From Peromyscus leucopus (taxonomy: Eukaryota > Chordata > Mammalia > Rodentia > Cricetidae): a DNA stretch of 64,000 nucleotides. Location: NCBI RefSeq assembly GCF_004664715.2, contig NC_051070.1:45890456-45954455 (forward strand), written 5' to 3'. A program made the position numbers and the translations under genes. Shown piece after piece: positions 38,396-48,420 of this stretch; positions within the stretch are counted from its first letter, which is position 1; each line of letters begins with the position of its first letter. Under the pieces are notes generated by a model. That model had not been told where the DNA came from. It saw only the letters and a list, made by a program, of their open reading frames with translations, and did not search any database.

Positions 38396-39334
38396 AGGTA
38401 AATGCAACCCTGGCTAAAAACATCCCAGCTTTAGCCATGAGGCTTCTTCTTGCTATGTGCCATGAGAGGTGTGACCATTCCCCTGTGTTTGGGAAAAACT
38501 AAGGGAGGCTTCTTGGTCTTCAGAGGTTCTATGACCTGGGGACTCTCTCTGCAGGACCTACAGGCCCTTAGGATTCCAGTGCTCACTGAATAGAAAAGTG
38601 AAGGGGTTCCATACAGAGACTCACTAGGGCTCCTAGCTTTAGCATCAATAGGATAGCTCTTTGGGAAGTGGGGCTGAGAAGTTTCCACACTTGTCAAAAA
38701 GAATTTTATTGTTAAGGGTGAAAATAATCTGCTTCTGGTTTCTTTATCTTGTTTGAATTTTCAAGTAGGTATAGTGGATAAAATCACTTGAGACAAGAGC
38801 AAATCACAGAGTGAGGTTCCAGCAAAACAAGACTACAGGAAGCCAAGGAGGTGCTGGAACACCACCAACCTTCCCAGATTGACATTTAAATATGTGAACA
38901 ACCACCTCAGGAAAGGACCCTGGGGATCTCTCCAAAAATAAAACCACTGGTGGACAGAAAATGACTCTCACCTTTGAAGGGATTACTTTTTTTTTCTGTC
39001 TCATTGGTTGGTCTTGTTTTTAAATGTTAGTAACAACCAAGCATATTACAGAAGCAAGGATCTTATGGCTGGTGGTCATTGTGATGAGGCAATTTAAGAG
39101 CTGCCTGTTTTCTTGAGCCAAGTTTCAACTGCACATTTTGGTGTTAAAATTTTGCTTTCTAATACAAATTCTGATGTAAATAAGTTGCCCTGGGGATGTC
39201 AGCATTTACATGTGTTTTCCATTTGTTATTTATTACCATGAATTAATATGCCAGTTGGTATTAGACAATAGATTTTAAAAAATTTTTAAAAATAATAAAA
39301 TCAACTTTCCTAGGAAGTCATGTTGCCTTCTCTT
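38396..39334. other. single-copy DNA, nothing recognised
   Basis: No repeat or exon seen. The short minus frame at 38431-38697 has no motif. Confidence 0.5.
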
Positions 39335-39545
39335 TTTAAAAAGATTTTATTTTCATTTTTATTATGTGTGTGTAGATATAAGTATAGTCGTCCATCCACA
39401 GAAGCCAGAAGAGAGCATTGGTACACCTGAAACTAGAGTTATCTAGGCATTTAGGAACTGGCCTGTGTGGGTGCTGGGAACCGAACCTGGGTCCTCTGCA
39501 AAAGCAGTACATGCTTGTAAACACTGAGCAATCTCTCCAGCCACC
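39335..39545 (-). repeat. B2 SINE
   Basis: Reverse: 'aaaaagattttattttcatt', 'cagaagccagaagagagcat', 'gggaaccgaacctgggtcct' and 'actgagcaatctctccagcc'. Confidence 0.9.
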
Positions 39546-39927
39546 ATAATGCTTTCTCAAAAAGGTTGATTGGTCCACGCTTACAAGGAACACAATTCTA
39601 CTTCTTATAAATTCTAGGTGTTTTCAAGATTTCAAATATAGCAATTTTTAAAAAGAAAAACACCAGTGAAGAGGCACATGAATTTTGTCGCTACTTAATC
39701 ACATGAATTTCATTCTACTTGATCTTCAAAAAAGATGAATACCTAGGATAAATAAACATATATTATTTGTGGTTTTAGAATATACAAATTGTTATTCTCA
39801 ATGTCAATGTCATGTCTATCTTCTGTTAGGATGTAATTGAAAAACTCCTTGTAGCTGAAGCAATACAAAGATAACTGGGATATTTGGGGAACAAATTAGT
39901 ATTTCTGAAGGAAAACAAGCAAGGCCA

Positions 39928-40324
39928 TGCTGTGGGATTGGTCTGTATGTCAAATTGCTCTGATTGGTCAATAAATAAAACACTGATTGGCCAGTGGCCA
40001 GGCAGGAAATATAGGTGGGACTAACAGAGAGGAGAATTAAGATAATTCTGGGAAGTGAAGGCTGAGGAAGGAGACACCCACCGCTGCCATGACAAGCAGC
40101 ATGTGAGGATGCCGGTAAGCCACGAGCCACGTGGCAAGGTATAGATTTATGGAAATGGATTAATTTAAGCTATAAGAACAGTTAGCAAGAAGCCTGCCAC
40201 GGCCATACAGTTTGTAAGCAATATAAGTCTCTGTGTTTACTTGGTTGGGTCTGAGCGGCTGTGGGACTGGCGGGTGACAAAGATTTGTCCTGACTGTGGG
40301 CAAGGCAGGAAAACTCTAGCTACA
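39928..40324 (+). mobile_element. solo class II (ERVK-like) LTR with 6-bp target duplication
   Basis: A 397-bp unit starting 'tgctgtgggattggtctgta' and ending 'aaaactctagctaca', i.e. TG...CA, flanked by perfect 'aggcca' copies at 39922-39927 and 40325-40330. A 6-bp duplication is typical of ERVK-class integrases. Internal wording ('ctgattggtcaataaataaa', 'gccacggccatacagtttgt', 'gttgggtctgagcggctgtg') is familiar from cricetid LTRs of the mys/ERVK type. There is no internal region, so it is the product of LTR-LTR recombination. Element orientation is inferred, not proven. Confidence 0.85.
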
Positions 40325-40499
40325 AGGCCAGAACTTAAGAACTGAGCTATCTGGACTCTATCAGCTGAGGAGAACACGTAGAAGCTGTTGCAGCTATTGT
40401 CTCCACTCTCAGAAGACACACTGAAATGCAGATGCTGAATATTTCCCAAAGACCCATGTAGGAAAGACTGTAGCCCCGAGGCTGGCATGATGGAGAGCT

Positions 40500-40778
40500 G
40501 GCAGGAACCACGAGATGTGGGGACCTGTGGGAGGGTTAGATCCTTGGGGACATGTTCTTTCTATTTTCTGTTTGTTTGTTCCCCTGGCTCCAGATGTGAG
40601 ACTGTGGTACCTTATACTTCTTCCAGATGTTCTGCCTCATCATAGGTGCCAAACAACAGGTTCAACAAGGCATGGATTAACATCTCCAGAACTGTAATCC
40701 CAGAGAAGCATTTTTTCCCCTCAACAAGCTAATTTGTCTCAGGAATGTCATTATTAGGATGGAATGCTAACACAGACT
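40500..40778 (+). mobile_element. possible MaLR-type LTR fragment
   Basis: 'agatgttctgcctcatcata', 'catctccagaactgtaatcc' and 'ggatggaatgctaacacaga' resemble the 3' half of an ERVL-MaLR LTR. The 5' half is not recognisable. Confidence 0.35.
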
Positions 40779-41346
40779 AGATCTTTAATGAGTTCAACAA
40801 TTTACTGAAACATGTCTATCGTTTACATGAGATGAGTTTAAATGTTCATGTTTATCTGTAAGAATATGCAAAGTATAAACTCCTGTAAAATAAAAGGGTA
40901 GGTCATTATTATTTTTGGAGTTAAGTTATTTGGAATTCCTGTGGCTAAACTCCTACCTATTATATTTCCAGTGACCTTGTCCAGACCATCTAAAATAAAA
41001 ATATACAGAACAAGCAGACCAACATCCTTTTCCAGAAGCAGACACAGCCAAGAAAAAGTGTTGTTCTATCCAAGACATCAATTTGTTTATTTATAATTTG
41101 AACAAAGTGCCTCCATGCCAATTGCTGACTGGGTTTCCCAAGAAATTTTAAAACTCACGATAGACTAAGGGGAAAAAGTACAAGTGCAGACTCCTAACAC
41201 CTCAGTGCCTGGAGGCAGGGAGGGGAAACATGCAAGCAAATCTTACCCACAAGGTCTCAGAACATCCTCACTGCACCTAGACAAGCCACTAGAGGGACAC
41301 TTTTAAATAGGAGGTCAGCATTAAGAGCTTTTCCTCAACACCAGCA
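40779..41346. other. single-copy DNA, nothing recognised
   Basis: AT-rich with no repeat or exon signature. Confidence 0.5.
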
Positions 41347-41437
41347 TTCATTTTTTTTGTTTTTCCAGTTCCAGGGATGAAATTCAGCACCTTGAGCTTG
41401 CTTTCCAAGTGCTGTACCACTGAGGAAACTCCCTCAG

Positions 41438-41440
<3 letters not shown>
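41347..41440 (-). repeat. ID-type SINE
   Basis: T-rich tail 'tttttttgtttttccagttc', then 'ccagggatgaaattcagcac' and 'caagtgctgtaccactgagg'. This is reverse ID with a diverged middle. Confidence 0.65.
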
Positions 41441-41442
<2 letters not shown>

Positions 41443-41528
<86 letters not shown>

Positions 41529-41533
41529 TGTGT
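41443..41533. repeat. (CT)n-(GT)n compound microsatellite
   Basis: About 23 CT units switch abruptly to a GT run ending 'tatgtgtgtgtgtaag'. Confidence 0.97.
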
Positions 41534-41790
41534 AAGTGTGGATGTACCAGAGGTTCAGAGTGTAATGTATCTTTTTTAAACAGGGTTCCTTTGTTGGTCC
41601 CCACTGCATACCCTGGGCCAGCTGGCCTGTGAGATTCTGAGGATTCTCCTGTCCCCACCTCCCTTCCAGCCACAGGGTTATAGATGTGAGCATCTCACCC
41701 GGCTTTATGTGCGTTGTGGGGATTCTCAGCCATTTCCCCAAGCTGGCATGGCACGGGCTTTACCTAGTGAACCATCTCCGCAGCCCAGCG
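41534..41790 (-). repeat. B4-type composite SINE
   Basis: Reverse: 'ggccagctggcctgtgagat', 'ctgtccccacctcccttcca', 'gggttatagatgtgagcatc' and 'ctagtgaaccatctccgcag'. The build matches the sense copy at 1.43-1.76 kb. The compound microsatellite occupies its tail side. Confidence 0.68.
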
Positions 41791-43739
41791 CTCCTTTTTA
41801 AAAATCTCATTTTCCCTCTAATATTGTCTTAAAAATAATGTGATCTTCAGCCCAACGAATTCTATCATTCTCCCTTTTATCTAGCTATTCTAGCATACGT
41901 TTAAATATTTAATGTTTTAAAATGAACAAAATTGTATCTAATAAACTGCTTGCCTAAAGCGCTTTGTTAAAATTTTTTTAATTACTTGAAATGATTAATG
42001 TAACTCTCAAAGATCATTTTACCTCTATTTTGCTGTGCCCTAATAATTAATTAATTAATCTTACAAAAAGGAGGAGCAAGAGCGTCGTGAGTGATCAAAA
42101 TTTCTCAAAAGGACCTGAAGAGCAAAGGAGTCCTTTCCAAGGAAGGGGTCAGTGTTTAATCTGCGCTTCCTCTGCTCCTCCCCACAGTCCACAAGGAGGA
42201 GAAAAGGCATTTCAAAAGTAGATCTGTAAATCACGATAATGAGTCAGGAGTTGATTATGTAACTTCCCACATTTTTTGCATGTAAAACCCAAAGCTTGAT
42301 ATTTATGGAATAACACACATGCCTTTTCTAGGTTTCTTGTTTACAATAAACTTTATGGCAGAATATTTCAATTTATGAATTCTAGCCAGGCTTCTCTCTA
42401 ATGAGAATACAGCCTGTTTGGGTTTTAAAGCATTCTGACATTTAAAGATGTTTACTTTGGGCCTCTAAAAACCACAGAAATGTTCCCCTGCTATAAAAAT
42501 TTTGATCTACTGTACTTGAAAAACATAATATGAAAAATCCCTAGGCAATGAATCTTCCTTTGTGGTAGGATAACATTCTTTTCTCACTTCTTTGACAAGT
42601 GGCACTGTTATTTATAAAGTTGACTTAGATAGGATGGCATATAACTAGAGCCACATATTTTGGTAAAAGCTGTCAGATAAATATTTTGCCTTGAAAGGCT
42701 AATTCAAAAGCCATTTTTCCTTACCATGGTATACATGGTACCTTCTAGAACAAACACAGGCCGAGGACACATACATTCCCAATTGAGAATGATATACAGT
42801 AAGAACACTCAGAACCTGGCTTAAGTTCTAGCTGTGCTAAAGAAGTTGATCAGCAACCATGCCAGTGTGTTCGCACAGGAAAGTCAGAGACTCCCCTGAT
42901 CATTCAGGTCACCAAATGGGAGAAAATCAGATTTCAACCAAACCAGTGTACCTGTCTGTCAACCTCTGCTCAGAAATGTTTTCCTTAGATGGACCAACTC
43001 CACTTGAACTTCAAAGAGTCAGAGCAGATTACAGGTTAAGAAAGAAGGACCGCACAAGTCCGAAAGAGCCAAGCTCCGGAAATGGCGTCCCTGAAGGAGA
43101 CACTCACTCCACACTCAGTCATCCTTCCATTCCAAGGGCGTCCTTATCTCCAGTATCATAGGTTCTCCATCTGCTGCAAGTCAAGTCCCTGTACAGATCT
43201 GCCAGTTTGTGATCATTATATCATTCTAATTTTCATGCCTACAGCCACCAAGTTTTAAAAACTCATCTTATTGTGAAGACGAGACCCATTTCATCCAAAA
43301 GTTAATTTGTATCTCTAGTGCTGGCTATCCAATCCAAACGTCTGACTTAAGAATGGCAAGGCTGGGCATGGCAGACAGTTCAAGGTGGTGATTTTTATGA
43401 CGTCTATTACCCACAAGTATAAGCCTGTCAAATCCTCTGTGCTTATAGCATGTATAGACAATAAACGTTTATATTTCAGAAAGCCATTGAATAAATTGTG
43501 TTGTGCCATAAAGTGAAGCTTTAAGAAACAGTTAATGGACACGGAAGAGCTCTCTGTCCTTAAACACTGGTGTACTCCTTCATAATCCATCCATCACTTA
43601 CATCTACAGTACTTCAATAGCCTGTTCAAAGGTTCCCCTCCAAGGCCACCTTCCCCCTCCTCAGCCTCACTGCTGTCCAAGTAGACTTTCTGTAACACTG
43701 TTAGCTCATGTTAGCCCTTTCTAGAACCCATTCCTACTT
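41791..43739. other. 2 kb AT-rich single-copy block
   Basis: No transposon or gene is recognised. Includes 'taattaattaattaat' at about 42045 and runs of TTTATGG/AATAAAC text between 42230 and 42720, with no stop-free frame of note. It is a candidate conserved non-coding region only because it is repeat-free and rich in homeodomain-type cores. Confidence 0.45.
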
Positions 43740-44461
43740 AATCTAATTAGAATCTCTTTGAACACATAAAAACAACCCATAGCAGGTAGAAGGAGCTAAG
43801 ATAAAGTCTAAAGACAGGAAATTTGTTGAATGAAATGATAGAAGAAAATTTCCCAAACGGGGGAAAGAAATGAATATCCAAATATACACAACTAGAAAAG
43901 AACCTCTCCATGACCTCTCATAGGTGAAACATTTTTAAAAAATCCAAAAAGAACAACAAGAAAAGGAGACAATACCTAAAATTATAAGGGAAAAACACCA
44001 ACTCACCTATAAGAGAAATTCATCACAATATTATAAAATCTCTCATCAGCAACCTTAAAAGCCAGGAAATCATCAGATAATGTATTTTAAGCTCTGTCAA
44101 CAGAGATTATTATACCCAGAAAAGTTATCTCTTAAAAGTATTGAAGAATAAAAATATTGGGACAAGCACAAATAAGGACCATTTATGAAAACCTCACCAG
44201 CAGTAAGGAAGAGATTTAAAGAGATTCATACACAGAGAAAGAAAGATGGTTTCACATACACGAGAATAAGAACTTCTACCTTTTTAAAAGGAAAAAATAG
44301 GTGGGTAGAGGATCCCTGGGAAGAAGTCCATAGTTTCTAATCCAGTAAACCCCTAATATTAAAAGGGAAAGAAGAAAAATAGCCACCAATAATCCAAACA
44401 ACCAAAAACAAAACAGACAAACAAAACCATAGGAAATAGCAACCAATCTCAATAGCAGTCT

Positions 44462-44620
44462 CTTGTTTGTTTGTTTGTTTTTTCGATACAGTTTCTCTGT
44501 GTAGCTTTGTGCCTTTCCTGGATCTCACTCTGTAGCCCAGATTGGCCTCGAACTCACAGAGATCCGCCTGCTTCTGCCACCCAAGTGCTGGGATTAAAGG
44601 TGTGCGCAGCTACCGCCCGG
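44462..44620 (-). repeat. cricetid-type B1 with target duplication
   Basis: Reverse B1: GTTT tail, 'gtgtagctttgtgcctttcc' (cricetid variant), 'gcctcgaactcacagagatc' and 'tgctgggattaaaggtgtgc'. 'ctcaatagcagtct' at 44448-44461 pairs with 'ctcaatagtagtct' at 44621-44634, one mismatch. Confidence 0.93.
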
Positions 44621-45004
44621 CTCAATAGTAGTCTTAAATGCAAATGCTCCCATTCACCAAGTAAAGGGCACAAAGTGACTGACTGAAAGAAAACCAAGGT
44701 CCAGCTTCTCTTGTCTTTGAGGACTGCTCTGGACATCATGGCAAAGAGAGTCAAACACTGAGTCAAAAGCTAAAAATCAACTACCAAGCAAATGGGAGAC
44801 ATAAACAAGCCGCTGTCCACTCATGGCCGAGAGAGTACACATTAGGCCAAAACTAGTTAGAAGAGGAAAAATGGCCACTGCATATCAATAAGTTTATGAA
44901 GAAGATATGACAGTTGTAAATATGCACCAAGGAGTAAGTAGGCTCTCAATTTCATAAAACTAACAATAAACGGCATGAAAGTTCAGACAGGCCCTGAGGC
45001 AGTA

Positions 45005-45655
45005 ACAATGGGAAACTTTTTTCTTTTTAAATATGTTTTTAATTGTAATAAAATTACATTACTTTTGCCCCTCTCCCTGTCTTCCCTCAAGCTTCACCCA
45101 CCTACTTGCCCTCAACCCCCTCCCCTGACACCCTACTCTCAATAGCCAATTTCTTGGGTTATTGTTACATATATATGCACATATGTCTATGCAAAAATAG
45201 ATATGAATACAACCTGCTGGGTCTGTTTTTGTTGGTGGTGTGTATATGGTTTCAAGATTGATTGTTCCGTATTGGAACTCAATACGGGGGGCTTATCCCT
45301 GAGAGAGGCTAATTCTCCTCCAAGCAGTCAGTAGTTGCCTCCAGTGCTTTGTTTGGGGATGGAACTCCAGGAAATTTCCCCCTTTGCCTGTTATCACATC
45401 CACTGATAATGTCCTGGTTTTATCTATGCAGCCGTTTCTAGGAGAGACTGTTACACAGCAGACTGCCTGGTGTTCTGACTTTACGATCTTTCTTCCCCCT
45501 AATCCAGGATGTTCCCCGAGCCACAGAAACAGGAACTGTGATGAAAATGTATACATTGGGGCTGGGCTCCCCATGATCTGTTGATGTCTGTACTATGTCC
45601 AGATGTGGAATTTTTTGTGATGATCTAATAAAGACTTTGTATCAACTCTCATCTT
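45005..45655 (-). mobile_element. Lx-type L1 3' UTR fragment
   Basis: Reverse L1 3' end. An A/T-rich tail side at 45010-45060, then 'ctgctgggtctgtttttgtt', 'ggggcttatccctgagagag', 'tgttacacagcagactgcct', 'ggatgttccccgagccacag' and 'cattggggctgggctcccca'. This is the murid Lx 3' UTR as I remember it. It is inserted into the older plus-strand L1. Confidence 0.75.
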
Positions 45656-45954
45656 TACATTGGTTTCACAAACTAAAAATTGCCAAAATAAAACCCAAAT
45701 ATAAATGTCAAAATAAAACCCAACAACTTCAAAGCTAAATTATACATTGGTCACCTGGAGTCAACATCTATTTTCAGAATAGTTCATCCAACATAGGGGA
45801 TATGTTCTTCTTAGTATCTACTCTTTAAAGCTGACCATATTCTAGGGCAAAAGAAAATCAGTAACAAATACAAAAATGAGAAAGGCAATTCCTTTCCTAT
45901 CAGCAAGAAAACAACAAAAATATTATACAAACACTGGTAGAACAATACACTTTT

Positions 45955-46108
45955 TCCTTTTTGTTTGTTTCTGACAGAGGGTCTTACTATGTAGTCCTGG
46001 CTATCCTGGAACTATATAAACCAGACTGACCTCAAACTCACAAAGATCCATCTGCCTCTGCCTCCCAAGAGCTAGGATTGAAGGCTTGTGCCACCACACC
46101 AGCCACAA
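45955..46108 (-). repeat. B1 SINE
   Basis: Reverse B1: 'ctgacagagggtcttactat', 'ctgacctcaaactcacaaag', 'ctgcctctgcctcccaagag' and 'gtgccaccacaccagcc'. Older type, without the cricetid diagnostic text. Confidence 0.85.
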
Positions 46109-46530
46109 TATACAGGGTCATTAAAAAAATAAGGAAGAAAACTTCTTAAACTCCTAAAACCAAATGAAAATGATAGCAACCTCCCAGATACACATTAGGC
46201 AGTTCTAAGAAGAAAATTCATAGCGATGAGTGCTTTCATTAAAAAACAGAGAGACAATGAATAAATAATACAATGATACAATCTAAGGTTCTACAAAAAC
46301 AAGAAGCCCAGCCCAAATGCATGAGGTGGCAATCCGTAATAGACTTAGGCAGAAATTAATGAAATAAGAGACTAAAAGAACAATAAAGAGACCCAGTCAA
46401 TAAAGATTTGGTCATTTGAGAGGATAAACAAGGGTCACAAATCTCTAGTTAAACTAACCAAGGGAAAAGGCCCATAGTAATAAAATTAGACAGGACAAGA
46501 CCGTTGAGACAACTGACTTCTATTGACATC

Positions 46531-46566
46531 ATCATCATCATCATCATCATCATTATTATTATTATA
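46531..46566. repeat. (ATC)n-(ATT)n microsatellite
   Basis: Eight or so 'atc' units pass into 'attattattatt', within the old L1. Confidence 0.93.
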
Positions 46567-46896
46567 TTGACATCAATATTATTATTGACAAGATTCATTA
46601 GAGGATTTTTTTAACTCTTATATTCTCCAAAGGTAGGAAATCTAGAAGAGTTGAATAAATTCCTAAGCAAATATGACCTATAAAATCAGATCAAAAAATT
46701 TTAAACAACTTAAAGAGACCACTAGGAAAGCAATGGAAATGCAGCAGAATTTAAGTCTCCCCACACAGAGAATTCCAGGACAACCTGACTGGAGGATTAC
46801 ACTAACCTGTGAAGGAAGAGTATAAAAATTACATCAACAAATCACTAAAAAAATGTTGTATCTTTCCAAGAAAGAAGGGAAAAAAGAAAGTGTTAC

Positions 46897-47002
46897 AAGA
46901 AAAAAACAAAAACAAAAACAAAAACAGAAGCACCCATGCCAACACAAGCAGATGGACAGATCAAAGTGGCTGATGAGTGTGTAAGCAGACAGACAGACAG
47001 AC
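46897..47002. repeat. (AAAAAC)n and (AGAC)n low-complexity patches
   Basis: 'aaaaacaaaaacaaaaacaa' at about 46903-46926 and 'agacagacagacagac' at about 46986-47001, separated by unique sequence. Confidence 0.8.
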
Positions 47003-47057
47003 CTCCAATACTCATCCAAATTGTCTTCACTACTCAATTTACTAGTTAATATTTATT

Positions 47058-47059
<2 letters not shown>

Positions 47060-47135
<76 letters not shown>

Positions 47136-47156
47136 ATGTGTGTGTGTGTGTGTGTG
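47060..47156. repeat. (CT)n-(GT)n compound microsatellite
   Basis: About 30 CT units switch to a GT run with one TATG interruption. Same architecture as the array at 41443-41533. Confidence 0.97.
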
Positions 47157-47308
47157 AACACTCACAAGCCACAGCACTCTATGTGGAGGTTAGAAAGTAA
47201 CTTGCAGAATTGGTTCTCTCCTTCTTTCAAGCAGATCCTGGGGAATGAACTCAGTTTGTGGGGTTTAGAAGAAATCTTTTTACCTCCTGAGCTATCTTGC
47301 TGGCCCTG
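47157..47308 (-). repeat. B3-type SINE
   Basis: Reverse: 'tgtggaggttagaaagtaac', 'ttggttctctccttctttca', 'ctggggaatgaactcagttt' and 'acctcctgagctatcttgct'. The compound microsatellite sits where its tail-side GT-rich region should be. Confidence 0.78.
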
Positions 47309-47849
47309 GTGATTTTCATCTTCAAACTCTTGATTTTACTGTGGTTGTACACAGAAGATACTCTTGGCAGGGTGCTAAGAAAAGAACAGGACCCTTGAAA
47401 TCACTATGAGTAGAACCAGATGGAGACGATGTCTCTTCATTCAAACTTCTACTTCGAGTATGAACAGAAAACTTGAGCCTAACACGAACATTCTTTCTGC
47501 ACTGGCACAGCTGCCTGGCTCAGCTTCAGACCACAGCTCTCCATCCAGCTCATTCTCCCTAAACCATCCTGGGCACGCCGTGATGCTCCGAGAGCTCCAA
47601 GACTTTCCTGTCTTTTCGCACGTGTTCATTTGTTAACTACTTGAGAAAACTCAGTTAAAAACTGAGTTCATAAGTGACCCTGCACCACACCCAGAAACAA
47701 GTTAGTCATTACCTTCTCTGGGGTAGCCTATGCCTCTCCCGTAAAGATTTCTATAGTCACAGACATCTGTATGAGCTAATTTAAATCAGTTCAAACCAAT
47801 GCCTATGAACCTATCATGAGCAAAATCCTTACCATTGTCTCTGTGTTCT
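47309..47849. other. single-copy DNA, nothing recognised
   Basis: Overlapping short frames on both strands (47406-47636 plus, 47441-47629 minus) have no motif. Confidence 0.5.
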
Positions 47850-47992
47850 TTCCTTTTTCTTTTTTTATTTTTTGAATGGGGAGTGTGTCTCATTCAACCG
47901 AGGTTGGTACTGAACATGCCATATAGCTGAGGATGATCTTGAACCTCTGATCCTCATGGATCCCCCTACCAGGTGTCCATTTCTTTAATACC
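47850..47992 (-). repeat. decayed B1F-type SINE
   Basis: T-rich tail then 'gagtgtgtctcattcaaccg', 'catatagctgaggatgatct' and 'cttgaacctctgatcctcat': the B1F order in reverse, strongly mutated. Confidence 0.6.
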
Positions 47993-48059
47993 CAACATTG
48001 TCCAAGACACTAATATAACTGAGGATGTCTTCAAGACTTTCTATTTGGGGAGCAAATAG

Positions 48060-48420
48060 AATATTGATGACTTTAACCAGGAAAGGAAAGGAAAAATAAA
48101 AAAGATTATCAAATAATATATCATTTGTCTCACTTGAGAACATTCAAATTTAAAACTCCCAGTTAGATATACCAGAAAAGAAAACATAAAATTGGAAACC
48201 TCAGACAAGAACTGGACAAAGGGTTTAGAGCTGAAGATAGACATTTGGGATCCATCCACACATAGGCAGGGTTAAAAGCCAGGGATATATAGGAGACACA
48301 ATGAAAGACAAGAAAAAGAGGGGGGGGACACCAAGAGCTTACCTGACATTTAGACTAAAATGGGGGGACCCCTGAAGAAACTACAGGGAGAATGACAGAG
48401 GAGGATGGTAGAGAAGAGCC
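48060..48420 (+). repeat. possible ancient mammal-wide repeat (same type as 33.0 kb, other segment)
   Basis: 'cccagttagatataccagaa', 'agagctgaagatagacattt', 'gggatccatccacacatagg' and 'ttaaaagccagggatatata' match a downstream part of the same remembered consensus. Confidence 0.35.

Larger units (their letters stand above)
43740..46850 (+). mobile_element. ancient L1 (L1M/HAL1-like) with nested insertions
   Basis: Plus-strand L1 text in order: an ORF1-side segment ('ttatacccagaaaagttatc', 'ctcaccagcagtaaggaaga'), an ORF2-side segment ('gaagaagatatgacagttgt', 'aaatatgcaccaagga'), 'gctgaccatattctagggca' and later 'gaattccaggacaacctgac'. It is heavily mutated with no open frame. It is broken by B1s at 44462-44620 and 45955-46108, an Lx 3' fragment at 45005-45655 and an ATC array. 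Confidence 0.65.
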
